Source: Propionibacteriaceae bacterium (GTDB taxonomy: Bacteria > Actinomycetota > Actinomycetes > Propionibacteriales > Propionibacteriaceae). Taken from it: DNA of 12,323 nucleotides. Both the position numbers and the translations under genes were made by a program. Shown piece after piece: positions 6,640 to 12,323 of the stretch. The notes beneath the pieces are model-generated. The model saw only the letters and a program-made list of their open reading frames with translations, had not been told where the DNA came from and did not search any database. The DNA lies in contig JAICEV010000063.1 of assembly GCA_025923975.1 (NCBI GenBank), forward strand, positions 1 through 12,323, in the 5' to 3' direction. Positions within the stretch are counted from its first letter, which is position 1. Each line of letters starts with the position of its first letter.

Positions 6640-7848
6640 TCAAAGGGCGCGGCGTTGGGCGACGAGGGGGCAGAGGAACGGGTCCTTGCCTTTTAGTCCA
6701 ACCGTGTTGAGGTAGCCGATAACGGTCCGATAGGACTGCCACAGGCTGGTTTGGGTGTAGGGGACCCCTTCGTCGGCGCAGTAGGACGCCACCAACGATT
6801 GGATCTTGCGGAGATGAGGCCGCGCCATGGAGGGGAACAGGTGGTGTTCGACCTGGTAGTTGAGCCCGCCCATGAAGATCGAGATGAGCGGTCCTCCGGT
6901 GATGTTGCGGCTCATCAGCACCTGCCGTCGCAGGAAGTCCAGCTTGAGTTTCGGGGATACCAGCGGCATGCCGATGTGGTTGGGGGCGAACGAGGACCCC
7001 ATGTAAAGGCCGAACACGGCAAGCTGAACGGCTAGGAAGGCCACGGCCTTCCCCGGTGGCAGCACCGCGAGGACCAAAGCGGCCAACCCGCCGAGGCGGA
7101 CGGTCAGGAAGGCGATCTCGACCCAGCGGCGCTCGACCTTGCCCCTGCCGAAGACTCGTTTCAGTCCGTCGGTGTGCAGAGACAACCCCTCGAGCAGGAG
7201 TAGCGGAAAGAAGTACCAGCCCTGGTGAGCCACCAGCCACCTCAGCCGCGGGTTGCGGTGCCGGGTCGCCATCGCCGGAGTCATCGCAACCGCCCGTAGA
7301 GCGATGTCGGGGTCCACGCCCTCTTTGTTGGGGTTCGCGTGGTGTCGGGTGTGCTTACTTTGCCACCAGCCATAGCTGATTCCCACCAGCAGGTTCGCGA
7401 TGATCATGCTGACCCAGTCGTTCCAGCGGCCGGATTTGAACATCTGCCGGTGTGCGGCGTCGTGACCGAGGAAGGAAATCTGGGTCATGGCGACACCCAG
7501 GACTGCGGCGCTGGCCAGTTGCCACCAAGAGTCGCCGATCCACACGAAGGCGGCCACCCAGACGGTCAGGAAAACGACAGCGCCGATCAACTTGGCCCAG
7601 TAGTAGCCATAGCGACGGCGCATCAACCCCATCTCGTGCACGGTGCGAGTCAGCGCCGTGAACGAACTCCCGGGCTTGGTAGACCGCGGCGCGCGGCTCC
7701 CGGGGGTGGTGTCGGAGGACGCCGATGTGCCGCGCGCAGGAACACCAGAAGGGGCTGTGGTATCCGATGGTTGAAGAAGTAAAGAAGTCAAAGGAATGGC
7801 CCATTCGAGGCAACTATCCGGGTATGTGCCTGGGCGGTAGCTACTCAT
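6640..7848 (-). CDS. Membrane fatty-acid desaturase (FADS/linoleoyl-CoA-desaturase-like)
   Basis: Intact 402-residue di-iron acyl-lipid/acyl-CoA desaturase. The three histidine boxes are HDAAH (129-133), HTRHH (166-170) and QVEHH (332-336), with an extra NHIGMP at 290-295. Hydrophobic spans lie at about 86-125, 145-160, 211-223 and 244-285. It inserts a double bond into membrane fatty acids using O2 and an electron donor; the position cannot be set from sequence, though QVEHH in place of HxxHH is usual for FADS2/delta-6-like enzymes. Conservation starts at about residue 61 (GSSFTALTRTVHEMGLMRRRYGYYW). The first 60 residues are Ser/Thr/Pro-rich, and no Shine-Dalgarno precedes ATG 7848, so the start may be leaderless or misplaced. 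The only other Met codons lie inside the conserved part (residues 73 and 76). No ferredoxin or reductase gene is adjacent. It is not obviously linked to its neighbours. Confidence 0.93.
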   Translation of the reverse strand: MSSYRPGTYPDSCLEWAIPLTSLLLQPSDTTAPSGVPARGTSASSDTTPGSRAPRSTKPGSSFTALTRTVHEMGLMRRRYGYYWAKLIGAVVFLTVWVAAFVWIGDSWWQLASAAVLGVAMTQISFLGHDAAHRQMFKSGRWNDWVSMIIANLLVGISYGWWQSKHTRHHANPNKEGVDPDIALRAVAMTPAMATRHRNPRLRWLVAHQGWYFFPLLLLEGLSLHTDGLKRVFGRGKVERRWVEIAFLTVRLGGLAALVLAVLPPGKAVAFLAVQLAVFGLYMGSSFAPNHIGMPLVSPKLKLDFLRRQVLMSRNITGGPLISIFMGGLNYQVEHHLFPSMARPHLRKIQSLVASYCADEGVPYTQTSLWQSYRTVIGYLNTVGLKGKDPFLCPLVAQRRAL

Positions 7849-7900
7849 CGCTCGTGAGGCGCGGCGTGTACAGCGGCGGCGTCTCCGGCCCCAGGCCGAC

Positions 7901-7936
7901 TACAACATGCAGTACGACAAAGTTTACAACATAAAC
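7901..7936. repeat. Three 12-bp direct repeats (TACRACA) plus a dyad upstream of the desaturase
   Basis: TACAACATGCAG (7901-7912), TACGACAAAGTT (7913-7924) and TACAACATAAAC (7925-7936) start exactly 12 bases apart and share TAC-A/G-ACA. The third copy completes the inverted repeat GTTTA-N5-TAAAC (7922-7936). The array lies 53-88 bases upstream of the desaturase ATG on the minus strand, in an AT-richer patch. It fits a tandem regulator-binding site near the promoter. No known operator consensus was matched. Confidence 0.5.
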
Positions 7937-7980
7937 GTCCGGTGACCCAATTGGCTGGGCTGTCGGCGACATGGCCCCAG

Positions 7981-8012
7981 GACCTCATTAGGTCTCACGC
8001 CGCCGGCGGCGT
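7981..8012. promoter_or_regulatory. Two adjacent perfect palindromes in the desaturase/ANTAR intergenic region
   Basis: GACCT-N4-AGGTC (7981-7994) is followed after two bases by the 16-bp perfect palindrome ACGCCGCC/GGCGGCGT (7997-8012). They lie in the divergent region between the desaturase and the ANTAR-like gene, about 135-165 bases before the latter's start. They could be operators or hairpins in a leader RNA. Confidence 0.4.
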
Positions 8013-8071
8013 ACAGTCGAAATTAGACGCGGCGTAACCGACGATTCTCATCCGTACAGCTGCGATCCTCC

Positions 8072-8093
8072 CGGCCCGGTCTCTTCGGGGCCG
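8072..8093 (+). promoter_or_regulatory. Leader hairpin upstream of the ANTAR-like gene
   Basis: CGGCCC (8072-8077) pairs with GGGCCG (8088-8093) around a 10-base loop. Its CCCGGTC (8075-8081) could alternatively pair, with one mismatch, with GACGGGG (8116-8122) inside the downstream terminator, giving a possible antiterminator fold. Such alternative pairing is easy to find in GC-rich DNA, so this is tentative. Confidence 0.3.
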
Positions 8094-8112
8094 ATCCAGG
8101 CAGAATTATTCA

Positions 8113-8132
8113 GCGGACGGGGTCCGCTTTTT
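8113..8132 (+). terminator. Intrinsic terminator or attenuator directly before the ANTAR-like gene
   Basis: GCGGAC (8113-8118) and GTCCGC (8122-8127) form a perfect stem with a GGG loop, extended by one A-T pair, followed by TTTTT (8128-8132). This is the textbook rho-independent shape, on the plus strand. The SD GGAG (8134-8137) and GTG start (8146) follow at once, and no plus-strand gene ends nearby. It is therefore better placed as a 5' attenuator than as the end of an upstream gene. Confidence 0.65.
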
Positions 8133-8145
8133 CGGAGCATCACTA

Positions 8146-8829
8146 GTGGAGCTCACCACAGTTCTCATCACCCGCCGCCACCCATTCAGCGACAGCATCA
8201 GCCTCGACGGCAACGCCCTCGACGACGCGCTCGACGCGTCACTGGCCGCCTTTACCGCCGACATCGAAGCCGCCGTTCCCTCCTACGTCGGTATACAGCT
8301 GACAATTCGCCAGAACGGACACGCGGTCACGCTGACCCGGATCGCACCACATCGGACAGCGACGACCTCATTGCGGATACCGCTCACGGTCCTCGGGCCA
8401 AGATTCGACCCTGACAGCCGGGTCACTTTCTACGCCGCCGCCGCCGGCGCGTTCGTCGATCTCGCCGCCGACCTCAGCTACGCCCTCCACGTACCCACTT
8501 CGACTGACCGATCCACCGACGGTTCAGACGGCGAAGACCGGCGGCACCGCCCCGTCGACGGCGATCGGGGAATCACCCTTGATGCCGATGCGCCGCCAAG
8601 CGCTCTGGTTTCCGGAGTGTCCGGGCTGTCCGAGCTCTCCACCATCAACCGAGCCATCGGTGTTCTGATCGACCACGGCCATCATCCCGACCGGGTTGGC
8701 GACATCCTCCGCTGCGACGCCTCCAGCGAGGGTCTCGAGCCGAACAGCTACGCCGCCCGGCTTCTCGGAAGGGACCGAGCCAGACCACGACAGCAGTCCA
8801 CGACGTCAGGCGGTGACGTCCGCCGGTAA
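8146..8829 (+). CDS. ANTAR-domain-like regulator with an N-terminal sensor-type domain
   Basis: 227-residue soluble protein starting at GTG 8146, eight bases after GGAG (8134-8137). Residues about 25-115 (AAVPSYVGIQLTI, TATTSLRIPL, VTFYAAAAGAFVDLAADLSYAL) form a small alpha/beta domain seen in front of ANTAR domains in actinobacteria. A Ser/Asp/Arg-rich linker (118-155) follows. Residues about 159-207 (LSELSTINRAIGVLIDHGHH, PDRVGDILR, EPNSYAARLL) match the ANTAR three-helix pattern with its conserved A-x-G-x-L. ANTAR domains bind paired RNA hairpins and prevent transcription termination or modulate translation. This fits the intrinsic terminator immediately upstream and suggests autoregulation, but the classic hexaloop pair was not found. 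The ANTAR part is divergent, so RNA binding is inferred. Confidence 0.75.
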   Translation: MELTTVLITRRHPFSDSISLDGNALDDALDASLAAFTADIEAAVPSYVGIQLTIRQNGHAVTLTRIAPHRTATTSLRIPLTVLGPRFDPDSRVTFYAAAAGAFVDLAADLSYALHVPTSTDRSTDGSDGEDRRHRPVDGDRGITLDADAPPSALVSGVSGLSELSTINRAIGVLIDHGHHPDRVGDILRCDASSEGLEPNSYAARLLGRDRARPRQQSTTSGGDVRR

Positions 8830-8996
8830 CGTCGACGACCCGGAACGTCGACCGTCAGCCTCGTGCTGGCGCCGGGCTCGGCGTCTCAGTACGCGGCCTG
8901 CGCAGGACCTGGGGATCATTCGATGCCACTTGTGGGGAGCGACGCCGCTCGTGTGTGGATCTCGAAACTAGAGCACTTAGCCAGAGCCACGTTTTG
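8830..8996. other. Non-coding stretch between the ANTAR-like gene and the tRNA scar
   Basis: No convincing gene, repeat or hairpin terminator was found. Open frames here lack start-site support and family resemblance. If the tRNA scar marks an old insertion, this is the host flank that lay just downstream of the original tRNA gene. Confidence 0.5.
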
Positions 8997-9038
8997 CGCC
9001 CCCGGTAGGACTCGAACCTACGACCGACAGATTAGAAA
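8997..9038 (-). other. 3' half of tRNA-Arg(UCU): probable attachment-site (att) scar
   Basis: Read on the minus strand, this gives in order: anticodon loop TTTCTAA with anticodon TCT (9038-9032), the 3' strand of the anticodon stem TCTGT, a five-base variable loop CGGTC, T stem GTAGG, T loop TTCGAGT, T stem CCTAC, the acceptor 3' strand CGGGGGC and discriminator G (8997). All lengths match a canonical tRNA. Upstream (above 9038) no partner for TCTGT, no D arm and no GCCCCCG acceptor strand is present, so the tRNA is not functional. Identity starting precisely in the anticodon loop is what tyrosine-recombinase integration at a tRNA 3' end leaves behind. The element should lie on the higher-coordinate side. 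Confidence 0.82.
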
Positions 9039-9375
9039 TGGTCCATGATCAACAATGAGATAGTGTGGCGATATTCCCTAGTGAAACGCATTTCCGGCGC
9101 CATCTGATGCGTTCACCATGAGCAAGAATTAGGGCCCGATAAAGACCATGTAGGGAGTCATGTGGGGAGCGCTTACGATCTTGAAATCCCTTGTGCCCAG
9201 ACTGCTCTGGGCCTTACGTCACACCATTCTGAATGACCGTCCTCACGGTGCTCGGCCAACGTCCGACTTTAGCTGCCCCTGAGTGTTGTCAAACCAGGAT
9301 CGCGGCTGCCGACCGTGCGGTCAGCGTAACTGTCCGGCAGGAGCATCAGAGGCTTCACCCCGGCACACTTGTCAC
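9039..9375. other. Gene-free stretch with several hairpins, right of the tRNA scar
   Basis: No supported gene. It contains an inverted repeat with a bulge, GTGAAACGCAT (9081-9091) and ATGCGTTCAC (9107-9116), around a loop that includes GGCGCC. Two further hairpins follow: GCCCAGA/TCTGGGC (9195-9212, loop CTGC, no T-tract) and ACCGT/ACGGT (9236-9249). It is less GC-rich near the scar. It presumably also carries the lipoprotein promoter, but no clear -35/-10 pair was seen. Confidence 0.45.
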
Positions 9376-9918
9376 ATGCGGCGTCTCGTTCTCATGCTGT
9401 GCCTGCTGGTTGTCGGCTGCAGCACCCCATCGACGTCGGGGCCACCCAACTCGGCGAATCCAACATCAGCAAGCCCAACGATTCAGAACAGCTCATCCTC
9501 CCCACCAAGTACCTCATCGGCACCACCCTCACCCACCTCACGCGCTTCTGGTGAGCCAGCAGGAACCATGATCATTGTGGCCGACAGCAACTTCGGCCAG
9601 ATCTTGTACGACGCCTCAGGCCAGGCGATCTATCTCTTCGACCTGGAGGACAGTGACCGACCCCAGTGCTACGGCGACTGCGCCAAGGCGTGGCCTCCGG
9701 TACTAACCAAAGGAAGTCCGCGCAGCACCGGCGCCGTTCGGTCCCGCCTGCTCGGCACAACTCAACGCCGGGACGGCTCCATGCAGATCACCTACGCCGG
9801 CCACCCCCTCTACTTCTATGCCCACGAGGGGAAGTACCAAGTGCTATGTCATAACGTCGAGGAATTCGGAGGCACCTGGCTCGTCGTCCAGCCCGACGGT
9901 AGGACCGCTGAGTCCTAA
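9376..9918 (+). CDS. Lipoprotein with two 'secreted repeat of unknown function' domains
   Basis: 180-residue lipoprotein. MRRLVLMLCLLVVGC is a lipoprotein signal ending in LVVGC, making Cys15 the lipid-modified residue. Residues 16-62 are a Ser/Thr/Pro-rich spacer of the kind that lifts a domain off the membrane. Residues about 65-111 (GQILYDASGQAIYLFDLEDS, CYGDCAKAWPPVL) and about 124-175 (ITYAGHPLYFYAH, LCHNVEEFGGTWLVVQPDG) are two copies of the Lipoprotein_15/secreted-repeat domain, whose role is not established. Cys98, Cys102 and Cys158 are conserved-looking and may form disulphides or bind a cofactor. ATG 9376 was chosen because the signal peptide starts there; upstream in-frame residues do not look like a signal. 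SD is weak. The gene ends 17 bases before the LuxR start, so the two are probably co-transcribed. Confidence 0.85.
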   Translation: MRRLVLMLCLLVVGCSTPSTSGPPNSANPTSASPTIQNSSSSPPSTSSAPPSPTSRASGEPAGTMIIVADSNFGQILYDASGQAIYLFDLEDSDRPQCYGDCAKAWPPVLTKGSPRSTGAVRSRLLGTTQRRDGSMQITYAGHPLYFYAHEGKYQVLCHNVEEFGGTWLVVQPDGRTAES

Positions 9919-9925
9919 GCTCCAG

Positions 9926-9931
9926 AAGGAG
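9926..9931 (+). promoter_or_regulatory. Ribosome binding site that favours a TTG start for the LuxR gene
   Basis: AAGGAG ends four bases before TTG 9936 but 31 bases before the first ATG (9963). The TTG start, adding nine residues, is therefore more likely on SD grounds, although four bases is a short spacing. Confidence 0.5.
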
Positions 9932-9935
9932 CATT

Positions 9936-11624
9936 TTGTCAGCCAGGTGCGACAATCACATCATGGCTGAGCAGGCCGTCGACCCGCTCGCAGCGGGAGA
10001 GGCAGCGCTCGCGTCAGGCGACTGGACGGCCGCCCGCGCGGCCTTCGAGGCCGCCCTCGACAACGGGGAGGATCCGGCCGCTCGCGAAGGTCTTGGTCGT
10101 GCGTTGTGGTGGACGGACGGCCCGGGTCAGGCGATCGCCCAGCGGACGCACGCCTACTCCGGATATCGCCGCCGGGGCGAGGCTGCTGCGGCAGCGCACA
10201 TGGGCTTGTGGATTGCCCATGAGTATCAGGCCGCTTTCGGTAACTCGCCCGCGGCAGGCGGTTGGCTGACGCGCGCCGCGGGACTGCTGGAGCAGCTTCC
10301 AGAGGGAGCCGACCACGCTCGTCTCGAACTTGTTCGCAGCGAGCGCACCGGCGACCCGCTGCAGGCTGGCCGTCATGCGAAGGCGGCTCTCCAGATCGCC
10401 CGACGACTGGGCGATCCCGACCTCGAGATCACCGCCCTCGGGCGGCTCGGGCTGGCAGAGGTGCGCGTCGGCGCGGTCGAGTCGGGCATGTCGCGTTTCG
10501 ACGAGGCCATGGCGGCAGCACTCGGAGGCGAAGCCAGCGAGCTCGAGACGCTGGGCGAGCTGTGCTGTGCCCTGATCGCCGCCTGTGACCAAACCGGAGA
10601 CGTCGACCGGCTGCGCCACTGGAATCGATTGCTCGGCGAGGCGACCCATGAGCGCCGCGAGCTGCCTGTGATGAGCTTCTGCGGCTGCTGCAGCGCGGAG
10701 GCGCTCATTGCGGGCGGCCGCCTCGAGGACGCCGAACGCGAACTTGCTCGAACTCTCCAGATCGTCGAGCTGAGCGGAACGCGCGGACGCTGCGTGGATC
10801 CTCGCGCCAGGCTTGCGGACCTCCTCGTACGCCAGGGCCGTTTCGAGGAGGCCGAGCAGATACTGCCTGGTGCCGACGGCGACGGCTGGACTGTCCGGGC
10901 ACGCGCCGAGCTCCATCTCGCACGCGGCGAGCCGGCCGCCGCGGCAGTTGTACTCGAGCGCCGGCTGCGCCAGATCGGGGTGCAGAACCTTCTTGCTGTG
11001 TCAGTTCTGGACCTGCTCGTGCAGGCGCGCCTGGCTGAAGGCAACCTGGGCGCGGCGACCAAGGCGGCGGGCGCACTGGAGGCCCTGGCGGCGACAGCGG
11101 AGACCGACCGCGTCCGCGCGTACGCCGAGCGGGCACAGGGACGCGTCGCATCGGTAGGGAACGCCGAAGGCGGGCTCGAGCGGCTGGAACGCGCGATTGC
11201 GATGTTCGCTCGACTGGGCATGGAGCTCGAGGTCGGCCGCACCCGACTGGACCTTGCCCGTGCGCTTCGCGAGATCGACCGGCAGGCGGCGATCGCCGAG
11301 GGCCGAAGTGCGATGTCAGTGCTCCACAGTGCCCGGGCGAGCTACGAGCGCGATATCGCGGCGGCACTTTTGCGCGAGCTCGGCGATGAGTCCCGCCCGC
11401 TTCCTGGGCATCATGTCCACCAGCTCACCCGCCGGGAGGCCGAGGTCCTGCGACTGCTCGGAGAGGGTCTTACCAATGCCGAGATTGCCAGGCGGCTGTA
11501 CATCTCGACCAAGACCGCCGGGAACCACGTCTCCAGCATCCTGATGAAGCTCGGCCTGCGTAACCGTTCACAAGCGGCGGCAGCCGCCCACAACTACTTG
11601 GTCTCAGAACAGGGAACCGTATAG
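9936..11624 (+). CDS. LuxR-type transcriptional regulator with TPR-like repeats, no ATPase domain
   Basis: 562-residue cytoplasmic regulator. Residues about 15-480 are Ala/Leu/Glu-rich helical repeats of TPR type (for example LASGDWTAARAAFEAALDNG, ITALGRLGLAEVRVGAVESG, GRLEDAERELARTLQIVELS), with no Walker A or B motif. Residues about 495-550 are a complete LuxR/GerE HTH: LTRREAEVLRLLGEGLTNAE, then IARRLYISTKTAGNHVSSIL, MKLGLRNRSQ. It resembles LAL-type regulators that have lost the ATPase module, and the repeats probably serve signal or protein binding. The start is TTG 9936 (SD AAGGAG) or ATG 9963. It lies between a lipoprotein gene and a cupin gene on the same strand, and the cupin is a likely target or operon partner. 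Unlike the LuxR relic at 3195-5441, it is undamaged. Confidence 0.88.
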   Translation: MSARCDNHIMAEQAVDPLAAGEAALASGDWTAARAAFEAALDNGEDPAAREGLGRALWWTDGPGQAIAQRTHAYSGYRRRGEAAAAAHMGLWIAHEYQAAFGNSPAAGGWLTRAAGLLEQLPEGADHARLELVRSERTGDPLQAGRHAKAALQIARRLGDPDLEITALGRLGLAEVRVGAVESGMSRFDEAMAAALGGEASELETLGELCCALIAACDQTGDVDRLRHWNRLLGEATHERRELPVMSFCGCCSAEALIAGGRLEDAERELARTLQIVELSGTRGRCVDPRARLADLLVRQGRFEEAEQILPGADGDGWTVRARAELHLARGEPAAAAVVLERRLRQIGVQNLLAVSVLDLLVQARLAEGNLGAATKAAGALEALAATAETDRVRAYAERAQGRVASVGNAEGGLERLERAIAMFARLGMELEVGRTRLDLARALREIDRQAAIAEGRSAMSVLHSARASYERDIAAALLRELGDESRPLPGHHVHQLTRREAEVLRLLGEGLTNAEIARRLYISTKTAGNHVSSILMKLGLRNRSQAAAAAHNYLVSEQGTV

Positions 11625-11698
11625 GGAACCTTCCTCAGGCGGGGCCGGAGGGAACTGTGCGACGCTCGTTGCAAACAGTCCTACCCGAGGAGAAAACC

Positions 11699-12076
11699 AT
11701 GCCGAAGATCTCAAAGCAGGCGGCGACGACTACAGAAACCGCACCGGGGTACGAAGGTAGATTCGAGGATCTCGGCGGCTATACCGTCGGCTTCGAGACC
11801 TACACCGAGGACGCCGACATGGCGCCGCTGTTCGTCGGACTGCCCGATGACCGCTGCCAGTGCCCGCACTGGGGCGTCGTGCTCAAGGGCAAGCTCACCT
11901 ACCACTACCGAGATCGCTCCGACACGATCGAGGCTGGCGAGGCGTATTTCGCGCCGCCCGGCCACACGCCGGAATTACACGCCGGCACCGAGGTCGTCGA
12001 GTTCAGCCCGACGGCAGAGCTCGAGCGCACACTCGAAGTCGTCGTCCGCAACGCCGAGGCCGCGGCGCAGACGTAA
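11699..12076 (+). CDS. Small cupin-domain protein
   Basis: 125-residue single-domain cupin, starting at ATG 11699 after GAGGAG (11687-11692). Residues about 50-104 form the beta-barrel core: CQCPHWGVVLKGKLTYHY is cupin motif 1, with His57 and the G-x-(L)-x-Y pattern, and DTIEAGEAYFAPPGHTPELH, then AGTEVVEFSP, is the turn and motif 2, with His89 and His94. His57, His89 and His94 could form a metal site, though the motif-1 Glu and second His are not in their standard places. Substrate is unknown; candidates range from a small-molecule dioxygenase or isomerase to a ligand-binding sensor. It lies 75 bases downstream of the LuxR stop, probably as its operon partner or target. Confidence 0.85.
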   Translation: MPKISKQAATTTETAPGYEGRFEDLGGYTVGFETYTEDADMAPLFVGLPDDRCQCPHWGVVLKGKLTYHYRDRSDTIEAGEAYFAPPGHTPELHAGTEVVEFSPTAELERTLEVVVRNAEAAAQT

Positions 12077-12186
12077 GAGGCCTCCCGGGGCACTGAGGAG
12101 AGCGCCCGGCCAAAGGTGAACGGTATGTGACCTGGCGGACAAACCGGCACGACCGCTGGGCGCAGTGGCCTTGCTAGCCCGACTGG

Positions 12187-12323
12187 TCATGGTCGAAGGG
12201 TGCCGATCACCGGCCGGGCTTTCCGCGTATCGGCCTCCTTGGTGCGGCTCGTGGCCACCCGCCACACGAAGTGGGGGCGCATCAGCACCGTAGGAGGTGC
12301 GAGGAGGTCGGTCACGCTGCCGA
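12187..12323 (-). CDS. C-terminal end of an unrecognised leftward gene, cut by the right edge
   Basis: The minus strand is open from the edge to a TGA at 12189-12187 (45 codons), reading GSVTDLLAPPTVLMRPHFVW, then RVATSRTKEADTRKARPVIG and TLRP. Most codons end in G or C, as in the neighbouring genes, and the basic, Pro-ending tail looks like a natural C-terminus. No family is recognised. A GC-rich frame of this length can stay open by chance, so coding is only moderately likely. Confidence 0.4.
   Translation of the reverse strand, partial: GSVTDLLAPPTVLMRPHFVWRVATSRTKEADTRKARPVIGTLRP

Noticed and set aside
7725..7934. Plus-strand 69-codon frame over the 5' end of the desaturase (Lys-rich start).
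   Set aside because: No ribosome site or recognisable domain, and it overlaps the desaturase N-terminus and repeat array.
8863..9048. Short plus-strand frame across the tRNA scar, with residues APGRTRTYDRQIRNGP.
   Set aside because: That peptide is what an antisense tRNA 3' half translates to; it is a frequent false protein call at tRNA genes.
8931..9171. Direct repeat TGTGGGGAGCG at 8931 and 9161 flanking the tRNA scar.
   Set aside because: An 11-base match is expected many times by chance in a window of this size, and neither copy abuts the scar.
10014..10916. 300-codon minus-strand frame opposite the second LuxR gene, and others nearby.
   Set aside because: They are antisense shadows of a strongly supported LuxR/TPR gene, with no family resemblance.
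12070..12115. Possible terminator after the cupin gene (GAGGCCTC, and CCGGG with CCCGG).
   Set aside because: Stems are short or far apart and no T-tract follows; not distinguishable from GC-rich background.

Overview
The window is high-GC DNA with strong G/C third-position bias, GTG/TTG starts, ATGA stop/start overlaps and GGAGG ribosome sites. The gene families present (FadR-type GntR regulator, FADS-like membrane desaturase, secreted-repeat lipoprotein, ANTAR protein, DUF4242 protein, large LuxR regulators) point to an actinobacterium, most likely Mycobacterium/Mycolicibacterium or a close relative. That placement is inferred from family recollection; no search was run.

Left part (1-2690): a FadR/GntR regulator runs leftwards off the edge. 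A two-copy palindromic operator (774-811) separates it from a rightward operon: a 41-codon ORF, a xylose-isomerase-like TIM-barrel gene broken by a nonsense codon and two frameshifts, and an intact NAD-binding phosphogluconate-dehydrogenase-C-terminal-type oxidoreductase. This looks like a small sugar-acid catabolic operon, possibly of apionate type, that has lost one enzyme.

Middle (2691-6640): a decay zone. The C-terminal third of a PAF-acetylhydrolase-like enzyme (minus strand) abuts a LuxR/ATPase regulator (plus strand) that lacks its P-loop and carries two frameshifts. Both have lost their 5' ends, as if one deletion removed the region between them. Next comes a promoter with a perfect palindrome, a DUF4242 (nickel-binding-like) gene split by an in-frame TGA, an intact secreted protein of unknown function coupled to it, and a possible C-terminal scrap of a serine recombinase.

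Right-centre (6640-9375): an intact fatty-acid desaturase on the minus strand with an upstream array of three 12-bp repeats, then an ANTAR-like gene on the plus strand whose ribosome site directly follows an intrinsic-terminator hairpin. A gene-poor stretch follows. It holds the 3' half of a tRNA-Arg(UCU), from anticodon loop to discriminator base, on the minus strand: the classic scar of a tRNA-integrating element. Its orientation implies that DNA to the right (above 9038) is the element side and DNA to the left is older flank.

Right part (9376-12323): a secreted-repeat lipoprotein, a TPR-type LuxR regulator without an ATPase domain, and a cupin protein, all rightward and closely spaced, followed by a probable C-terminus of an unrecognised leftward gene at the edge.

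No complete defence system, CRISPR array or intact transposase is visible. The main interest is the tRNA scar, the concentration of broken genes, and several well-formed regulatory palindromes and hairpins.
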